Shown one piece after another: positions 17,139 through 27,600 of a DNA stretch of 64,000 bases. Each line of letters starts with the position of its first letter. Within the stretch, counting starts at the first letter, position 1. Source of the stretch: Cytophagales bacterium (GTDB taxonomy: Bacteria > Bacteroidota > Bacteroidia > Cytophagales > Flammeovirgaceae). The translations under genes and the position numbers were made by a program. The notes below the pieces were generated by a model that made no database searches, was not told the DNA's origin, and saw only the letters and a list, made by a program, of their open reading frames with translations. The DNA lies in contig JANWWC010000002.1 of NCBI GenBank assembly GCA_025056215.1, positions 299,052 to 363,051 on the forward strand, written 5' to 3'.

Positions 17139-18663
17139 ATTTTTCTTTCAATAAATATTCAGCATAAAAAGAATCGTTTTTCCCGATATATTGCCTTAAA
17201 AACCATTCATCATACACTTCGGTAAGTTTTTCAAAAACTCGGCTCTGTTGAATAGGAACGCTTGTGACAAGAGTAGGCTCTAAAATAGGTCTAAACCAGG
17301 AAATAAGTACCGTTCTTATGGCGTCGCTACCGCCCATCAAGAGCAAAAAAGCTAACACGCGAATACGCAAATCTTTCCACAAAGAACGCTCAGAAAGATG
17401 TCGAGCCATCTGCCACATGAGCAGAAACATAAATGGAACGTACATATTAGCCAACGAGTCGTTGTTAGTACCGATGCGATAATGTGGCAAAAGTAACAAC
17501 ATAATTAGCATAAAATACCATAGGTGTTTATGAACCGATTTTACAACGTGCTGATGAATACAAGTTGCGTATGCGCCAAATTTGATTGTTACAAAAACAA
17601 GATAAATCCATATGTAAGTTGGAAAAGGAATTGCTTTCCAAGTCCAATCGCCTGCATCTGGAGAGTTAAGTGGGTAATGCGCTTTGTACATGAAAAAAAA
17701 TACTAAAGCTAAAACAGGAGCTACGAATAAATTTTGAAAACTTATTATAGTATTATTCCTATGTGCTATCAGATAAAACAATCCTAACAGAGCTATTGAA
17801 ACACTAGGAAATGGAGACCACAAAAGCATAATGCCAACTAAAAACGCTACATTGCTTAACTTTTTGTTCTGAATGACTTCATAAAGAAACAAACTCATAG
17901 CAAGCCAAGTGCCAATTGCATGATGAGGAACCCAAGTAAGAGCGATATAATTTCCATTATATCGAAATACCTTGTCAGCTAAAAACACATCCCATCCCGT
18001 GCGGAGAATGTGATATAAAAAGTCCCAGTCTGCCTGCCCTATCAGAATTTTGTAGCACACGTATCCGTAGATAAGAATAGGTTCAAGCCCATTAAACAAA
18101 AAAAATACTATGACAGGAATCCAAAAATCTTTACCAGAAAGCAAAGCGAACCATAAAAGTACTACGGTAAACCCCAAAAATGTCCATATTAAAGCAATAT
18201 CGTCTGCCCAACGAATTCCTATCCACTTAGCAAATAACGCTATAGGAAGTTTATAAGCCATATAATAATTAAAATGCGCTGATGTTTCGGCAATACCTGG
18301 CAAGTTGTAAAAATGAATGGGCCATTCTCTTTCAATAAGCGTACGAAAAATCGCATTGATTTTAATATAATCGTGCCTTTGAAAGAAGTATCCTCCTACT
18401 CCTGCCCACAAAGTCAATAAAAATGAAATAGCTACTAACAGCCCTATCGTTCTTAAAGCAACTTTTTCATGCCCTTCGAACAAAACCAATAAACGATTTT
18501 GCTGAACTATTGTATAAAAGGAAAATCCTAACAGCCCTATGATAGGAATTCCTACAAAAGAATTTATCCAAGTAAGAAAGAAAATCAGATGAGGAAGTAT
18601 CAAGTATGCATACGAAACTATTCTCAAAAAATTGATAATTTGTTGCTTGGAGATGCTACTCAT
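17137..18663 (-). CDS. Polytopic membrane protein, possibly GT-C glycosyltransferase-like
   Basis: A 508-residue protein with roughly 10-13 hydrophobic segments and a short hydrophilic C-terminus. I do not recognise a named family. The first long extracytoplasmic loop (about residues 95-130) contains RHDYIKINAIFRTLIEREWP, a layout similar to the acceptor loop of some GT-C membrane glycosyltransferases, but no clear DxD or ExD metal motif is evident. It starts 20 nt after the SMC-like gene stops and has no promoter of its own, so the two are probably cotranscribed. That link is unexplained, and a surface-polysaccharide role is only a guess. Confidence 0.6.
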   Translation of the reverse strand: MSSISKQQIINFLRIVSYAYLILPHLIFFLTWINSFVGIPIIGLLGFSFYTIVQQNRLLVLFEGHEKVALRTIGLLVAISFLLTLWAGVGGYFFQRHDYIKINAIFRTLIEREWPIHFYNLPGIAETSAHFNYYMAYKLPIALFAKWIGIRWADDIALIWTFLGFTVVLLWFALLSGKDFWIPVIVFFLFNGLEPILIYGYVCYKILIGQADWDFLYHILRTGWDVFLADKVFRYNGNYIALTWVPHHAIGTWLAMSLFLYEVIQNKKLSNVAFLVGIMLLWSPFPSVSIALLGLFYLIAHRNNTIISFQNLFVAPVLALVFFFMYKAHYPLNSPDAGDWTWKAIPFPTYIWIYLVFVTIKFGAYATCIHQHVVKSVHKHLWYFMLIMLLLLPHYRIGTNNDSLANMYVPFMFLLMWQMARHLSERSLWKDLRIRVLAFLLLMGGSDAIRTVLISWFRPILEPTLVTSVPIQQSRVFEKLTEVYDEWFLRQYIGKNDSFYAEYLLKEK

Positions 18664-18683
18664 AATCTTCTTAAATTCAGACT

Positions 18684-21600
18684 CTATACAATAACACTGG
18701 TTAGTAGCGGACGTACAAGTACATTCCCTGAACTTTCTTTTTCGAGCTTATACGTATAGTTATAGTAAGTTTCTAACTTGCTTTCATTAGGCAATCCGTT
18801 TACCAAATAGATATGTCTTTTTTGAGCAAAGCCGATAAGCTCTCTAAGATAAGTAGCCGAAAGTTTTCCCACTTCGTCGATCATTGCATGAATCATGAAA
18901 GGCTCTTGTTGTGAATTGCGAACAGATTCTTTCAAGAAAATATAAATCAACGTGATGTAGATAATAGATTTTACCAAAATATCAGTGCCTTCAGAGCCTA
19001 TATCGTGTAAGCGTTCGGTCCAATCAATCACATTTTTTCCTTCTTTGATTTTGAATTGAAGTTTGAATAAATCTTTTAAACTAATGTATTCCTGCTGAGG
19101 CTCTTTTTCAAGGTGATTTTGAAGAGCTTCTAAAAGCTCCACAGATTTGCGGTCCAGGTCGCTGTGCGAAGTATTATCTGTAAATATTGAATCTTTTCTC
19201 AAATAATAAGAATTCTCTGCATGAAATTTAGCAATTTTCTGTAAAATTTTAAGTATCGGACTTTCTGCTTCTTGCACTCTTACGTCGATGTACTCAATAA
19301 GTTTCGCATCTTCAAATTCTGCTTTCTTGAAGTCACGCTTCATTTCGGCAATTTTATCATCAATCTTGTCGAGCTGTCTTATCAACTCAGTTACTTTCAT
19401 AGCAATCGTATCGAGAAGCATATTTCTGTTTTGAGCGATTTCTTCTATAGAGGCATTAATGCGTCCTTCGTTGATAAAGTTTTCGAGCTCTTCAGCAAAT
19501 CGCTCATAATCTCGTGCAGAGGCATTTCTATCGATTCGAAAGCCGAAATGATTTCCTTCCCTGAAACGCCCTACATAATCGCGAATATATCCTTCAAACA
19601 GACTTCTTTCTTTTAAGATTTCTTTTTCATTGTTATCAATATTCTTACAAAGGATGCTAATTTCTTCGTCAACAGCGCGCATTGAAGCACTCTCGATACG
19701 CGCTTCAAGATGCGGGTGTAATTCTGGGCGAACCTTTTCATAGTAGCTAAGCCCTTCATTGCATTTGATGAGCTCTTTTTCCAATTCAACTCGCTTGTCA
19801 TAACATTCTTTCTGAAGAGCTATTAGATGTTTTCGCTCTGTTTTAAAAGTTTCTTCTAAAGTACAAAGTTCTTGTTCGAGCTTGGCGCGTTCTAATTTAA
19901 ACTCTTCGATCCTGTCGAGATACTCTTCTTTGTCGTTCTGATACTTGAAAACTACTTTTTCGATATTTCGCAATTCGTGAAGTTGTTGCTGAACTTCTGC
20001 GATTCGCTTATCAGCGTTTTCGATATCCTTCGAATCAATACCTTTTTCTTCGAGAGCTTTTTTATACTGAAGTTTAATATCGTTTTCTTCTTTGTGAAAA
20101 GCAGCATTTTGTATGCGTCGTCGTTCTTCTAATTTAGCGAGTTTATCTGTGTGAGCATGTTGCAACTGATTGATTTTTTGAGAAAGAGAAGTCCGAAGTG
20201 TTTCTAAGGTGATGTTCAGATTTTGAGTAACTTCTTGAATTTTTTGTTCTGTTTTAGAAATCTCAATTTGTTGAACTGAAATTTTTTGTTTACAAATTTC
20301 AAGTTGCTTATGAATTTCTTCGTCGGCTTTTGCCAAATAATCGGCAAGTGAGAGCTCAATTTCTTGTTTGCGATTGTGAGCTTGCCCAATTTGATAGCGA
20401 AGTTGATGCAGATTCTTTTCTAATTCATTTTTTTGAGTTGCAAACTTTGTTTTTTCTTTTTTGATTTTTTCCTTCAACTCTTCTTCAAAAGTATGAAGCT
20501 GGCGAACCAACTCTTGAATTTCTTTTTGGATTATTTGCTTTTCTTGCTCATAATCCGCCACTTTTTTAACACTTATCGGAACATTCGTCAGATTCAGCTT
20601 TACGCCATAAAAGTTTTGAAAAGCAGTAGCCTTCAGTTCAGGATTCAAATCAGAGCGAAATAGAATTTCTTCATTCACTACTTTTCCGATAGTTTCAGTC
20701 CACTTAGGATATTCTCTTTCTAAGAACCCAAAAAAAGTCTCGTCTTTTATTTGAAGGCGATGTTTGATGCGATTAAGTTGTTGTTCGGAAGCTTCTATCT
20801 TAGCATATTGATTCTTTTGAAATGTTTCGTATTCTTTTTCGAGCTGAGCATCAATTTTTTTGCCTTCTTCCATTAAGCGCTGAAGTTCTTTTTCGCCACT
20901 CAAAAAATTCAACTGATTTTGAATAAGTTGTTTTTCGAGAGCAGATAGTTCATCGCGAAGAGCTTGAATTTCAGCTTTAAAAAAATCTCGCCTTTTAATA
21001 TTGAGCATTTCATTTTCAAGCAAGCGGATTGTACCTTTAGCTCGTTCGATACTTACTTTGAGTTCTGCAATTTGAGCACTACATTTTTCTCTGGCTGTAT
21101 TTTCTTCTTTTGCATAGAATTCTTTTTGGAGTTGTATTTCTTCACGCAATTGTTTTTCAGCAAGAGCTACTTCTTCTCGCAACTCAAGTTCGAATTCTTT
21201 TTTTTCGTTGCGCAAACGCGAAAGACGATTGTCAAACTGGCTTTGAATATCTTGATAGGCAGCTGTCAAGTCATTGCGATCGGCATAGAGTTGAGAAAGT
21301 TTTCGCTCTAAATCCGGTTTTTGAGCAAATAGTTCTAATATTTGTTCGATATTCATTCTTTCGTACTCGCGTCGTTTGCTCTCAGCCTCCCGGAGCTTTG
21401 ACTTGTAAATGCCGAGTTGCTCGCGTATTCCGTCTGTGCTGACTTTGTACTGGCTTTCTAAAGCATTGAGCTGAAGTTGATACTCATTAATTTGATGATC
21501 TAATTCTGCAATTTGCGCTTCTAGCTGCATTTTTTTTGATGCAGTATATTTAAGAGCGGCTCCTAAACGGTCGGCGAATTCTACTTCTTGTGCTTTGAGT

Positions 21601-22361
21601 TGTTGAAGCAGTTGATATTTTTCTTGAATAAGCTGCCGACGCTGCTCATTTTCAGGTTTCTTGTAATCGGTTAAATCTCTGAATTTGCCTGAAAATTGCT
21701 TAAGATGATTGCGCAATAAAGAAAGCTCTATTTCAGTACCGACATCAGAAACCGCATTCGCAATAAATTCTTTCACAAAATCGGCTTTTATTTCGGCGTG
21801 AGCGCTGTTAAAAATATCGCTTATTGCACGCGGAATATTATCAAATCGTCCATTTGTATAGAGCAGCGCATATTTTTTAAATTCTCTTTCTTGCACAGCA
21901 CCGTACAAAATTTCGCGATAGCGCTTAAATGAGTCGATAGGTTTTGTAAACTCGATTTGAGGAACTGCAGTAATGAACCTTTTTTGTACTTCAGTAATCG
22001 GCAAAACGTTCTCTTTTTCATCGAGATAGTAAGACTTATCAAAAGGAGCATTGACAAATCTGTACTTGATACTATCACTTTTATATACCCAAATGTGAAA
22101 GGCATTTACTCCATCACTCACTTCGTAAATAATGTACGAATTAGGATATTGAAAATAGTACTCTTCAAAGGGCTTTTTAGAGCGTGAAATTCCTAGACGC
22201 TGAGTGTTCGCATTGTAAAAAAACAAAATCACGCGTAAAATAGTAGTCTTGCCCAAATTATTTTTGCCTATAAAACAAGTATTTCCATCTAACTTAATAT
22301 TCGCATATTCCACTTGAGCAACATTGAAAAGCACAACGCGCGAAAGAGACTTTGCTTTCAT
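18684..22361 (-). CDS. SMC/MukB-like ATPase, DUF3584-type
   Basis: A 1225-residue protein with an SMC/Rad50 layout: an N-terminal ATPase lobe with Walker A GKNNLGKTT (residues 32-40), a very long coiled coil (about 225-1010) broken by a globular hinge-like region near residues 525-585, and a C-terminal lobe with signature-like GSEGTDILVKS and Walker B MIHAMIDE (Asp/Glu near 1162-1163), then a VNGLPN segment. This resembles MukB/MksB/JetC and DUF3584 proteins more than SMC or Rad50 (no LSGGE, no CxxC hook). Such ATPases act in chromosome organisation or plasmid defence with kleisin and KITE partners; none is encoded nearby. It is followed by a membrane protein gene. A dyad overlaps its promoter. 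Confidence 0.85.
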   Translation of the reverse strand: MKAKSLSRVVLFNVAQVEYANIKLDGNTCFIGKNNLGKTTILRVILFFYNANTQRLGISRSKKPFEEYYFQYPNSYIIYEVSDGVNAFHIWVYKSDSIKYRFVNAPFDKSYYLDEKENVLPITEVQKRFITAVPQIEFTKPIDSFKRYREILYGAVQEREFKKYALLYTNGRFDNIPRAISDIFNSAHAEIKADFVKEFIANAVSDVGTEIELSLLRNHLKQFSGKFRDLTDYKKPENEQRRQLIQEKYQLLQQLKAQEVEFADRLGAALKYTASKKMQLEAQIAELDHQINEYQLQLNALESQYKVSTDGIREQLGIYKSKLREAESKRREYERMNIEQILELFAQKPDLERKLSQLYADRNDLTAAYQDIQSQFDNRLSRLRNEKKEFELELREEVALAEKQLREEIQLQKEFYAKEENTAREKCSAQIAELKVSIERAKGTIRLLENEMLNIKRRDFFKAEIQALRDELSALEKQLIQNQLNFLSGEKELQRLMEEGKKIDAQLEKEYETFQKNQYAKIEASEQQLNRIKHRLQIKDETFFGFLEREYPKWTETIGKVVNEEILFRSDLNPELKATAFQNFYGVKLNLTNVPISVKKVADYEQEKQIIQKEIQELVRQLHTFEEELKEKIKKEKTKFATQKNELEKNLHQLRYQIGQAHNRKQEIELSLADYLAKADEEIHKQLEICKQKISVQQIEISKTEQKIQEVTQNLNITLETLRTSLSQKINQLQHAHTDKLAKLEERRRIQNAAFHKEENDIKLQYKKALEEKGIDSKDIENADKRIAEVQQQLHELRNIEKVVFKYQNDKEEYLDRIEEFKLERAKLEQELCTLEETFKTERKHLIALQKECYDKRVELEKELIKCNEGLSYYEKVRPELHPHLEARIESASMRAVDEEISILCKNIDNNEKEILKERSLFEGYIRDYVGRFREGNHFGFRIDRNASARDYERFAEELENFINEGRINASIEEIAQNRNMLLDTIAMKVTELIRQLDKIDDKIAEMKRDFKKAEFEDAKLIEYIDVRVQEAESPILKILQKIAKFHAENSYYLRKDSIFTDNTSHSDLDRKSVELLEALQNHLEKEPQQEYISLKDLFKLQFKIKEGKNVIDWTERLHDIGSEGTDILVKSIIYITLIYIFLKESVRNSQQEPFMIHAMIDEVGKLSATYLRELIGFAQKRHIYLVNGLPNESKLETYYNYTYKLEKESSGNVLVRPLLTSVIV

Positions 22362-22381
22362 AGTTTGTTATTTTGAAAGCA

Positions 22382-22415
22382 CAAATTTATACAGGAATCT
22401 TATCTGTATAAATTT
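22382..22415 (-). promoter_or_regulatory. Promoter and operator-like dyad of the SMC-like gene
   Basis: A perfect 12-bp inverted repeat (AAATTTATACAG at 22383-22394 and CTGTATAAATTT at 22404-22415) is separated by 9 nt. The gene-proximal arm contains the minus-strand -7 box TAAATTTG, an exact TAnnTTTG match, about 20 nt before the ATG. A dimeric repressor bound here would cover the promoter. The ACAG...CTGT order is the inverse of a proteobacterial LexA box. No regulator gene is adjacent. Confidence 0.55.
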
Positions 22416-22667
22416 TACAATCTCTCTTAAAAAAACTAACCAATGATTTAGGCAATTTTTGGAGCCTCATCAATTACACTGTAATGTAGAAGCAAGATTC
22501 TCAAATTCTGCAGGTGAATCACCTCTCGAAGTGCTACGGTGAGCAACTGATTTTGTTGAGAAGGCTAATTGAGCAAAGGATTGTTTTCATTGAATTTACT
22601 GCAACTCAAAAAAACCCGTCATTTAAAGCTCTATCACCCATTACAATAGTTTTCATACGAATTAAAT
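22416..22667. other. Intergenic stretch without a recognisable gene
   Basis: Apart from the dyad and promoter at its left edge, no open frame of useful length, hairpin terminator or repeat is visible. It separates the SMC-like gene from the remnant of an outer-membrane protein gene and may hold decayed sequence. Confidence 0.5.
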
Positions 22668-23276
22668 TTATATTTTAAGTAATACACAAAGTGTAATTGC
22701 AGGTGAAAGAGTTTGAACTCGCAATTGAATACTTGCTTCACCGCTTTGCAAAGAAGATGTGAGTTCTATAGAAGGAAGAGTAAATTCGATGCCCCATTTG
22801 CTCGGATAAAGACCTACGCCAGGAGCAACGCCAATTCCAAAAGCGCTTACAGATTTAGGCTTATTGGCATTCTTAGGATATTGTGCCACAGAGAATGAAA
22901 ACCCTATGTTAGCCTCTTCCCCAAGAGCCACTTTCAGCTTGCCTAAAGCTAAGCTCCAGTTTGGTAATAACACCCTAAAATACCTAACTCCGTAGTACCT
23001 CCTTTTTATATTTTCTGCCACAGCAGTTGTGTATTGCAAGCGAGCTCCAATAGCCAGATTATCGCTCAAAAAAAGTAAGTTCTACCTAGTGCAAAATACC
23101 AAGTTTCCAGTTGTAGTGCTATTTGCATTATAGGCTTAGTAGTAACAGAAGAATAGCCTGCAGTACCCACAGTAAAAATTCTCCTTGCTCCTGACCCTTG
23201 TTCTATTCTGTGCAAAAGCATCGCAAACGAATCTCAAAAGTGCTGCAAAAGAAAAAATGATTTTCTTTATTTTTAA
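22668..23276 (-). pseudogene. Degenerate outer-membrane beta-barrel protein gene
   Basis: Three reading-frame pieces line up as one protein. A signal peptide (KIKKIIFSFAALL...DAFAQ) starts at a TTA where ATG would be expected. The frame then shifts near 23200 into a barrel segment (GARRIFTVGTAGYSSV...WYFALGRTYF), which ends in a stop. A second shift in a T7 run (23068-23074, minus strand) gives the remaining 133 residues (LSDNLAIGARLQYTTAV...). The alternating hydrophobic strands and the 'G-R-x-Y-F-L-S-D-N-L-A-I-G' turn are typical of small Bacteroidota outer-membrane barrels (PorT/OmpW-like). Lost start plus two frameshifts argue for a true pseudogene. Confidence 0.65.
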
Positions 23277-23435
23277 GAAATACAAAAAATGATATGCAAA
23301 AATATCATTCATCTTTTTGCAAAAAAATCTTCAGAAGAATATCCAACACACATTTTGAATAAAGAAGCCTTTCAAAGCTGATAATGCTTATTAGATTAAT
23401 AGCAATTTTTTTTCTTTGTATTGAAAAACAGTGTT

Positions 23436-24677
23436 ATGAAACTTAAACTTCCGCCATACCTTCGCGTGTCGTATTTCATTGCATCTCGGTTGCGGAGCGG
23501 TTCGATTAAAGGTTTTTCATCCCTTATTACGCAAATCGCGATTGCAAGTATTGCCTTTGGCTTAAGTGTAATGATTGTCTCTTTTGCAATCTTTGAAGGA
23601 TTTAAAAAAAACATTCAAGCTAAAATTTTTAACTTTGGAGGACATATTCAAGCGACCAAACACGATTCCGGAAATTCCTATGAAGAAGTTCCTGTTAGCA
23701 CAAGCAGTGTATTATATAAGCACGCCACAACTCTTCCAGGAGTGCAACATATCCAAAAATACGCTCGCAAAGCAGCTTTGCTTCGTACAGAAACAGAAGT
23801 ACAAGGCGTCATTTTCAAAGGAATCTCTACCGACTACGATACCTCTTCATTTAAAGAAATGATTACACAAGGGCGTTTACCAGATTTTCAAAAAGGCGAT
23901 TACGCTTCTGAAATTGTTATAAGTCAGCGCATCGCCAATAAACTCCTTTTACAACTCCACGACGAAGTAACGATTTTTTTTGTGCAAGAACCGCCACGCG
24001 TTCGCAAACTCAAAATTGTCGGAATCTACGATTCTGGCATCGAGGATTTTGATAATCAAATTGTAATAGGAGACATTCGCCTTATTCAACGCATCAACAA
24101 CTGGGCAGATACACTAGTAGGCGGCTTTGAAATTATCTTAAGTGATTTTCAAGAACTCGAAAAAAGATTTTTTGAAATCTACGACTTTATGGATTACGAC
24201 ATTCAAATTATTAAAATTACAGACCTTTACAGCAGTTTTTTTGATTGGTTTATCATGCTCAATCGAAATGTAGTGATTTTTACTTTTATTATTCTTTGCG
24301 TGGCTTCTTTTAACATCATTTCTATTCTTTTGATTCTGATTATGGAAAGAACTCAAATGATTGGTACTTTAAAAGCTCTTGGCGCTACGAATACTCAAAT
24401 AAGATATATTTTTATTTTTAATGGATTGCGAATTCTCATCAAAGGATTGCTCATCGGAAACAGCTTAGCCATAGGCTTATGTTTGATACAAAAATATACG
24501 CACATCGTTCCGCTCAACCGCGAAAATTATTACATCAGCTTCGTACCTGTAGAAATTGACTGGTTATCGATTGTATTTTTTAACCTTCTTACTATCAGCT
24601 TTGTAGCACTTGTTATTTTGCTACCTTCTTTTATTATTACGCGCATCGAACCTATCAAATCTATTCGATTTTCTTAG
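23436..24677 (+). CDS. FtsX/LolC-E family ABC transporter permease
   Basis: A 413-residue MacB/LolCE-type permease: N-terminal helix with VSYFIASRLRSG and SLITQIAIASIAFGLSVMIV, a periplasmic domain of about 210 residues, and three C-terminal membrane helices with the FtsX-core motif RTQMIGTLKALGATNTQIRYIF. It is the usual Bacteroidota 'lipoprotein-releasing' permease, likely working as a homodimer with a LolD ATPase encoded elsewhere to extract lipoproteins from the inner membrane. A TTG five codons upstream is possible but the ATG is preferred. It is 2 nt upstream of sbcC. Confidence 0.85.
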   Translation: MKLKLPPYLRVSYFIASRLRSGSIKGFSSLITQIAIASIAFGLSVMIVSFAIFEGFKKNIQAKIFNFGGHIQATKHDSGNSYEEVPVSTSSVLYKHATTLPGVQHIQKYARKAALLRTETEVQGVIFKGISTDYDTSSFKEMITQGRLPDFQKGDYASEIVISQRIANKLLLQLHDEVTIFFVQEPPRVRKLKIVGIYDSGIEDFDNQIVIGDIRLIQRINNWADTLVGGFEIILSDFQELEKRFFEIYDFMDYDIQIIKITDLYSSFFDWFIMLNRNVVIFTFIILCVASFNIISILLILIMERTQMIGTLKALGATNTQIRYIFIFNGLRILIKGLLIGNSLAIGLCLIQKYTHIVPLNRENYYISFVPVEIDWLSIVFFNLLTISFVALVILLPSFIITRIEPIKSIRFS

Positions 24678-24679
24678 CT

Positions 24680-27600
24680 ATGTTACCTCTTTATCTTTCT
24701 ATAGAAGGGCTCTATTCTTATCGAAAAAGACAAGAATTACATTTTGAAAAACTAACTTCTGCCCAATTATTCGGGATTTTTGGCAATGTTGGAAGTGGAA
24801 AGTCTTCGCTCTTAGAGGCGATGACGCTTGCCATTTACGGAAAAAATGAACGCGTCATCACCAAAGAACAAAATCATCTTATCAACTTGCAATCTTCAAA
24901 GGCACATGTTATTTTCGATTGCTTAGTAGGTACTTCAAAATATCGATTTGAATGGAAAGCTATTCGCCAAAAAGAAGGCGACATAAAAAAATCACATCGC
25001 ATTTATGTATTTGAAAATGCTGCTTGGAAAGCCTTACCCACTGAAAAAAATGATAAGTTTAGCGAAGAGCTTCTTCATATAAAATATGAATATTTCAAGC
25101 AAGCTATTGTCATTCCACAAGGGAAATTTCGAGATTTCATAGAGCTCTCGCCTACTAAAAGAGCAAATTTATTAGAAGATTTATTTCATTTAGAGCCATT
25201 TAAATTAGGACAAAGCGCCAGAAAGCTACTTAACAAAGAAAAAGAAAAATTAAGCCAACTTTATGGAAAACTCGATGAACTCGAAGAAATTACAGAAGAA
25301 AAATATGAAGAAACTCAAAAAGAACTTGTTACTGTACAACAACTATCTTCAAAAATACTTCAAGAATTAGAACAAACACAAAATATTATTAAAGCTCAGC
25401 AAGAAGCTTTTACAACATTTCAAGAACTCCAACAAGCTCAACAGCAGCTTTCTGCTCTTTTAGAAGAACAACCATCCATTGAAGAAAAAAAACGACAACT
25501 TCTTTCTTATCAAAAAGCTTTTGCTATAGTTCGACCCTTAGCAGAAAAACGACAAGAGCTCGTAGAAGCCTCGCAAAATATTTACAAAGATTTGCAATCA
25601 TTAACAAACATTTTGCAAAATTTGCAGTCAGAAAATGCTTCAGTAGAGAATGAATTTCAAAAAACCCAACAAGACTATGAACAAATACAAGACTTCCAAA
25701 CTAAAATACATGATTTACAAGCTATTGCTTCGCTTATTGATTGTAAACAAGAAATAAGTTCCCTTCAAAATCAACAAAAAGAATTGCAAGTGCGCTTAGA
25801 AAGCTACACAAAACAAATAGAATCTCAAACAAAACAGTACGACTTATTAAAAAATGAAATCATTCGCCTAAAAGAAAAAACGCCTAACATAGCTCTCCTT
25901 GCTCAGAAATTACAAGCTGCCGAAAACTTTCAAAATCTTAATACTCAGCTAACTGAACTACAAGAAAGAATAAAAAAAATTCAAAACGAAAAAAAACAGG
26001 TATTCCAAGAAATCAAATATTTGTTTGAAAACCAGCAAAATGTTGCTCTTTCTTCGCTTATCAAAATCTATGAAAGTTATACTAATCACTTCCTCGAAAA
26101 AATAGAGCAACTCTCTAAAGAATTGCAGCCGTATCGCATTCGAGAACAGTTAGCCTCTTTTGCTCATCATCTACAAGAGGGAGAGCCTTGTCCACTCTGC
26201 GGTTCAACGCATCACCCCCATAAATATACTGATAATGAAAAAGAAAAACGCCTATTTCTCGAAAAAGAAATCGAACAATACAATATTTCTTTACAAGAAA
26301 GTCAAAATCATCTAAAAAAATTGCAATCTTTTCAGATTGAACAGGAAAGATATAATTTTCAGGAAGAAGAACTCCAAAAAAGAATTGATGAAATCGAACA
26401 TCAAAAAACAAAGTATTCTGGAGCCCCAGAGCTAAGTGTAGCCCAAAAAAATTTGGAAAACGCTCAAAGATATCTGAATGAAATTCAAATCAAAGAAAAA
26501 AGGTTATATGAAATAGAAAAAAATATAAAATCGACACAAGCAGAAAAAGAAAAGCTTCAAAATCAATACTTTGAAGTCCAACAACGCATTGCTTCTAAAA
26601 ATGGAGAATATCAAAATATTCAATCTACTATTAAGAACATTCAGTTTTTAAGTTACTTAAACTACCCGAAAGAAAAAATCTTAGAATCGATTTCGAAAGG
26701 AAAAGAAAAAATCGAAAGAATAGAAAAAAACTATCATCAAATCCAAAAACGGCGGGAAACACTTGAAAAAGAAATTCTTTCTAACAAAGTTCAACTCGAA
26801 GAAAAACAAAAACAAATGGAATCTATCTCTTCGGAACTGGTCCATAACGAACAACAACTTTCAATTGCTCTTAAAGATTGTGGATTTGAGTCGTTAGAAA
26901 ACATTCAAAACATCATAAAAAATCCGCTTGAAATAGAAAAAGAAAACAATTTCATTTCTGAGTACGAACATCGATTGGCAATTGCCAAAGCACGATATGA
27001 ACAACTCACTAAGAAACAACAGAACAACCCGTATCAAGCAGAACTCTTAGAAAGCAATCGAGCTTTGTTTCAACAACAAAACCTTCAATATCAAAACCTT
27101 ATTCAAAAGTTAGGAGCTCTGAACCATCATTTACAAATATTTCAACAAAAATTAGAGAAAAAAAAACAATTGCTTTCTGAAATAAAAGTATTAGAAAAAA
27201 GAGTTTCTGGTTTTGAACAAATCTCAAAACTCCTGTACGGAGAAGCTTTCATGAAATGGGTCTCTGGCTACTATTTTTCGCAACTTATTGCTTCTGCCAA
27301 CCGAAGATTTCAAGTTCTTACTAACTATTCTCTTAGCTTGGCTCTTGATGAAACTCAAGAAAACATCATTGTGCACGATCACTTAAACGGAGGAAAAACG
27401 CGACTTCTGAAAACACTCTCAGGAGGTCAGATTTTTCAAGCATCTTTATGTTTAGCCTTAGCGTTAGCAGAAAGTATCCATTCTGCAAACATGGTAGCTC
27501 ATAGCTTTTTCTTTATCGATGAAGGATTTGGCAATTTGGATAAACAATCTTTGCAACTTGTAATCGAAACGCTTCAAAACCTCAAAAAAGAAAACCGTAT

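Noticed and set aside
19272-22187. Plus-strand open frames of 60-115 codons inside the SMC-like gene
   Set aside because: They are antisense to a continuous coiled-coil coding sequence and consist of Phe/Ser-rich text typical of the reverse of Glu/Lys-rich codons.
17137-22361. A Wadjet/MksBEF defence locus around the SMC-like gene
   Set aside because: Only a JetC/MukB-like ATPase is present. No kleisin, KITE or TOPRIM-nuclease gene is found on either side, and the downstream gene encodes a polytopic membrane protein.
22383-22415. LexA (SOS) box at the SMC promoter
   Set aside because: The half-sites are ACAG then CTGT, the inverse of the proteobacterial CTGT...ACAG box, and the spacing is 9 nt. 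It remains an unassigned dyad.
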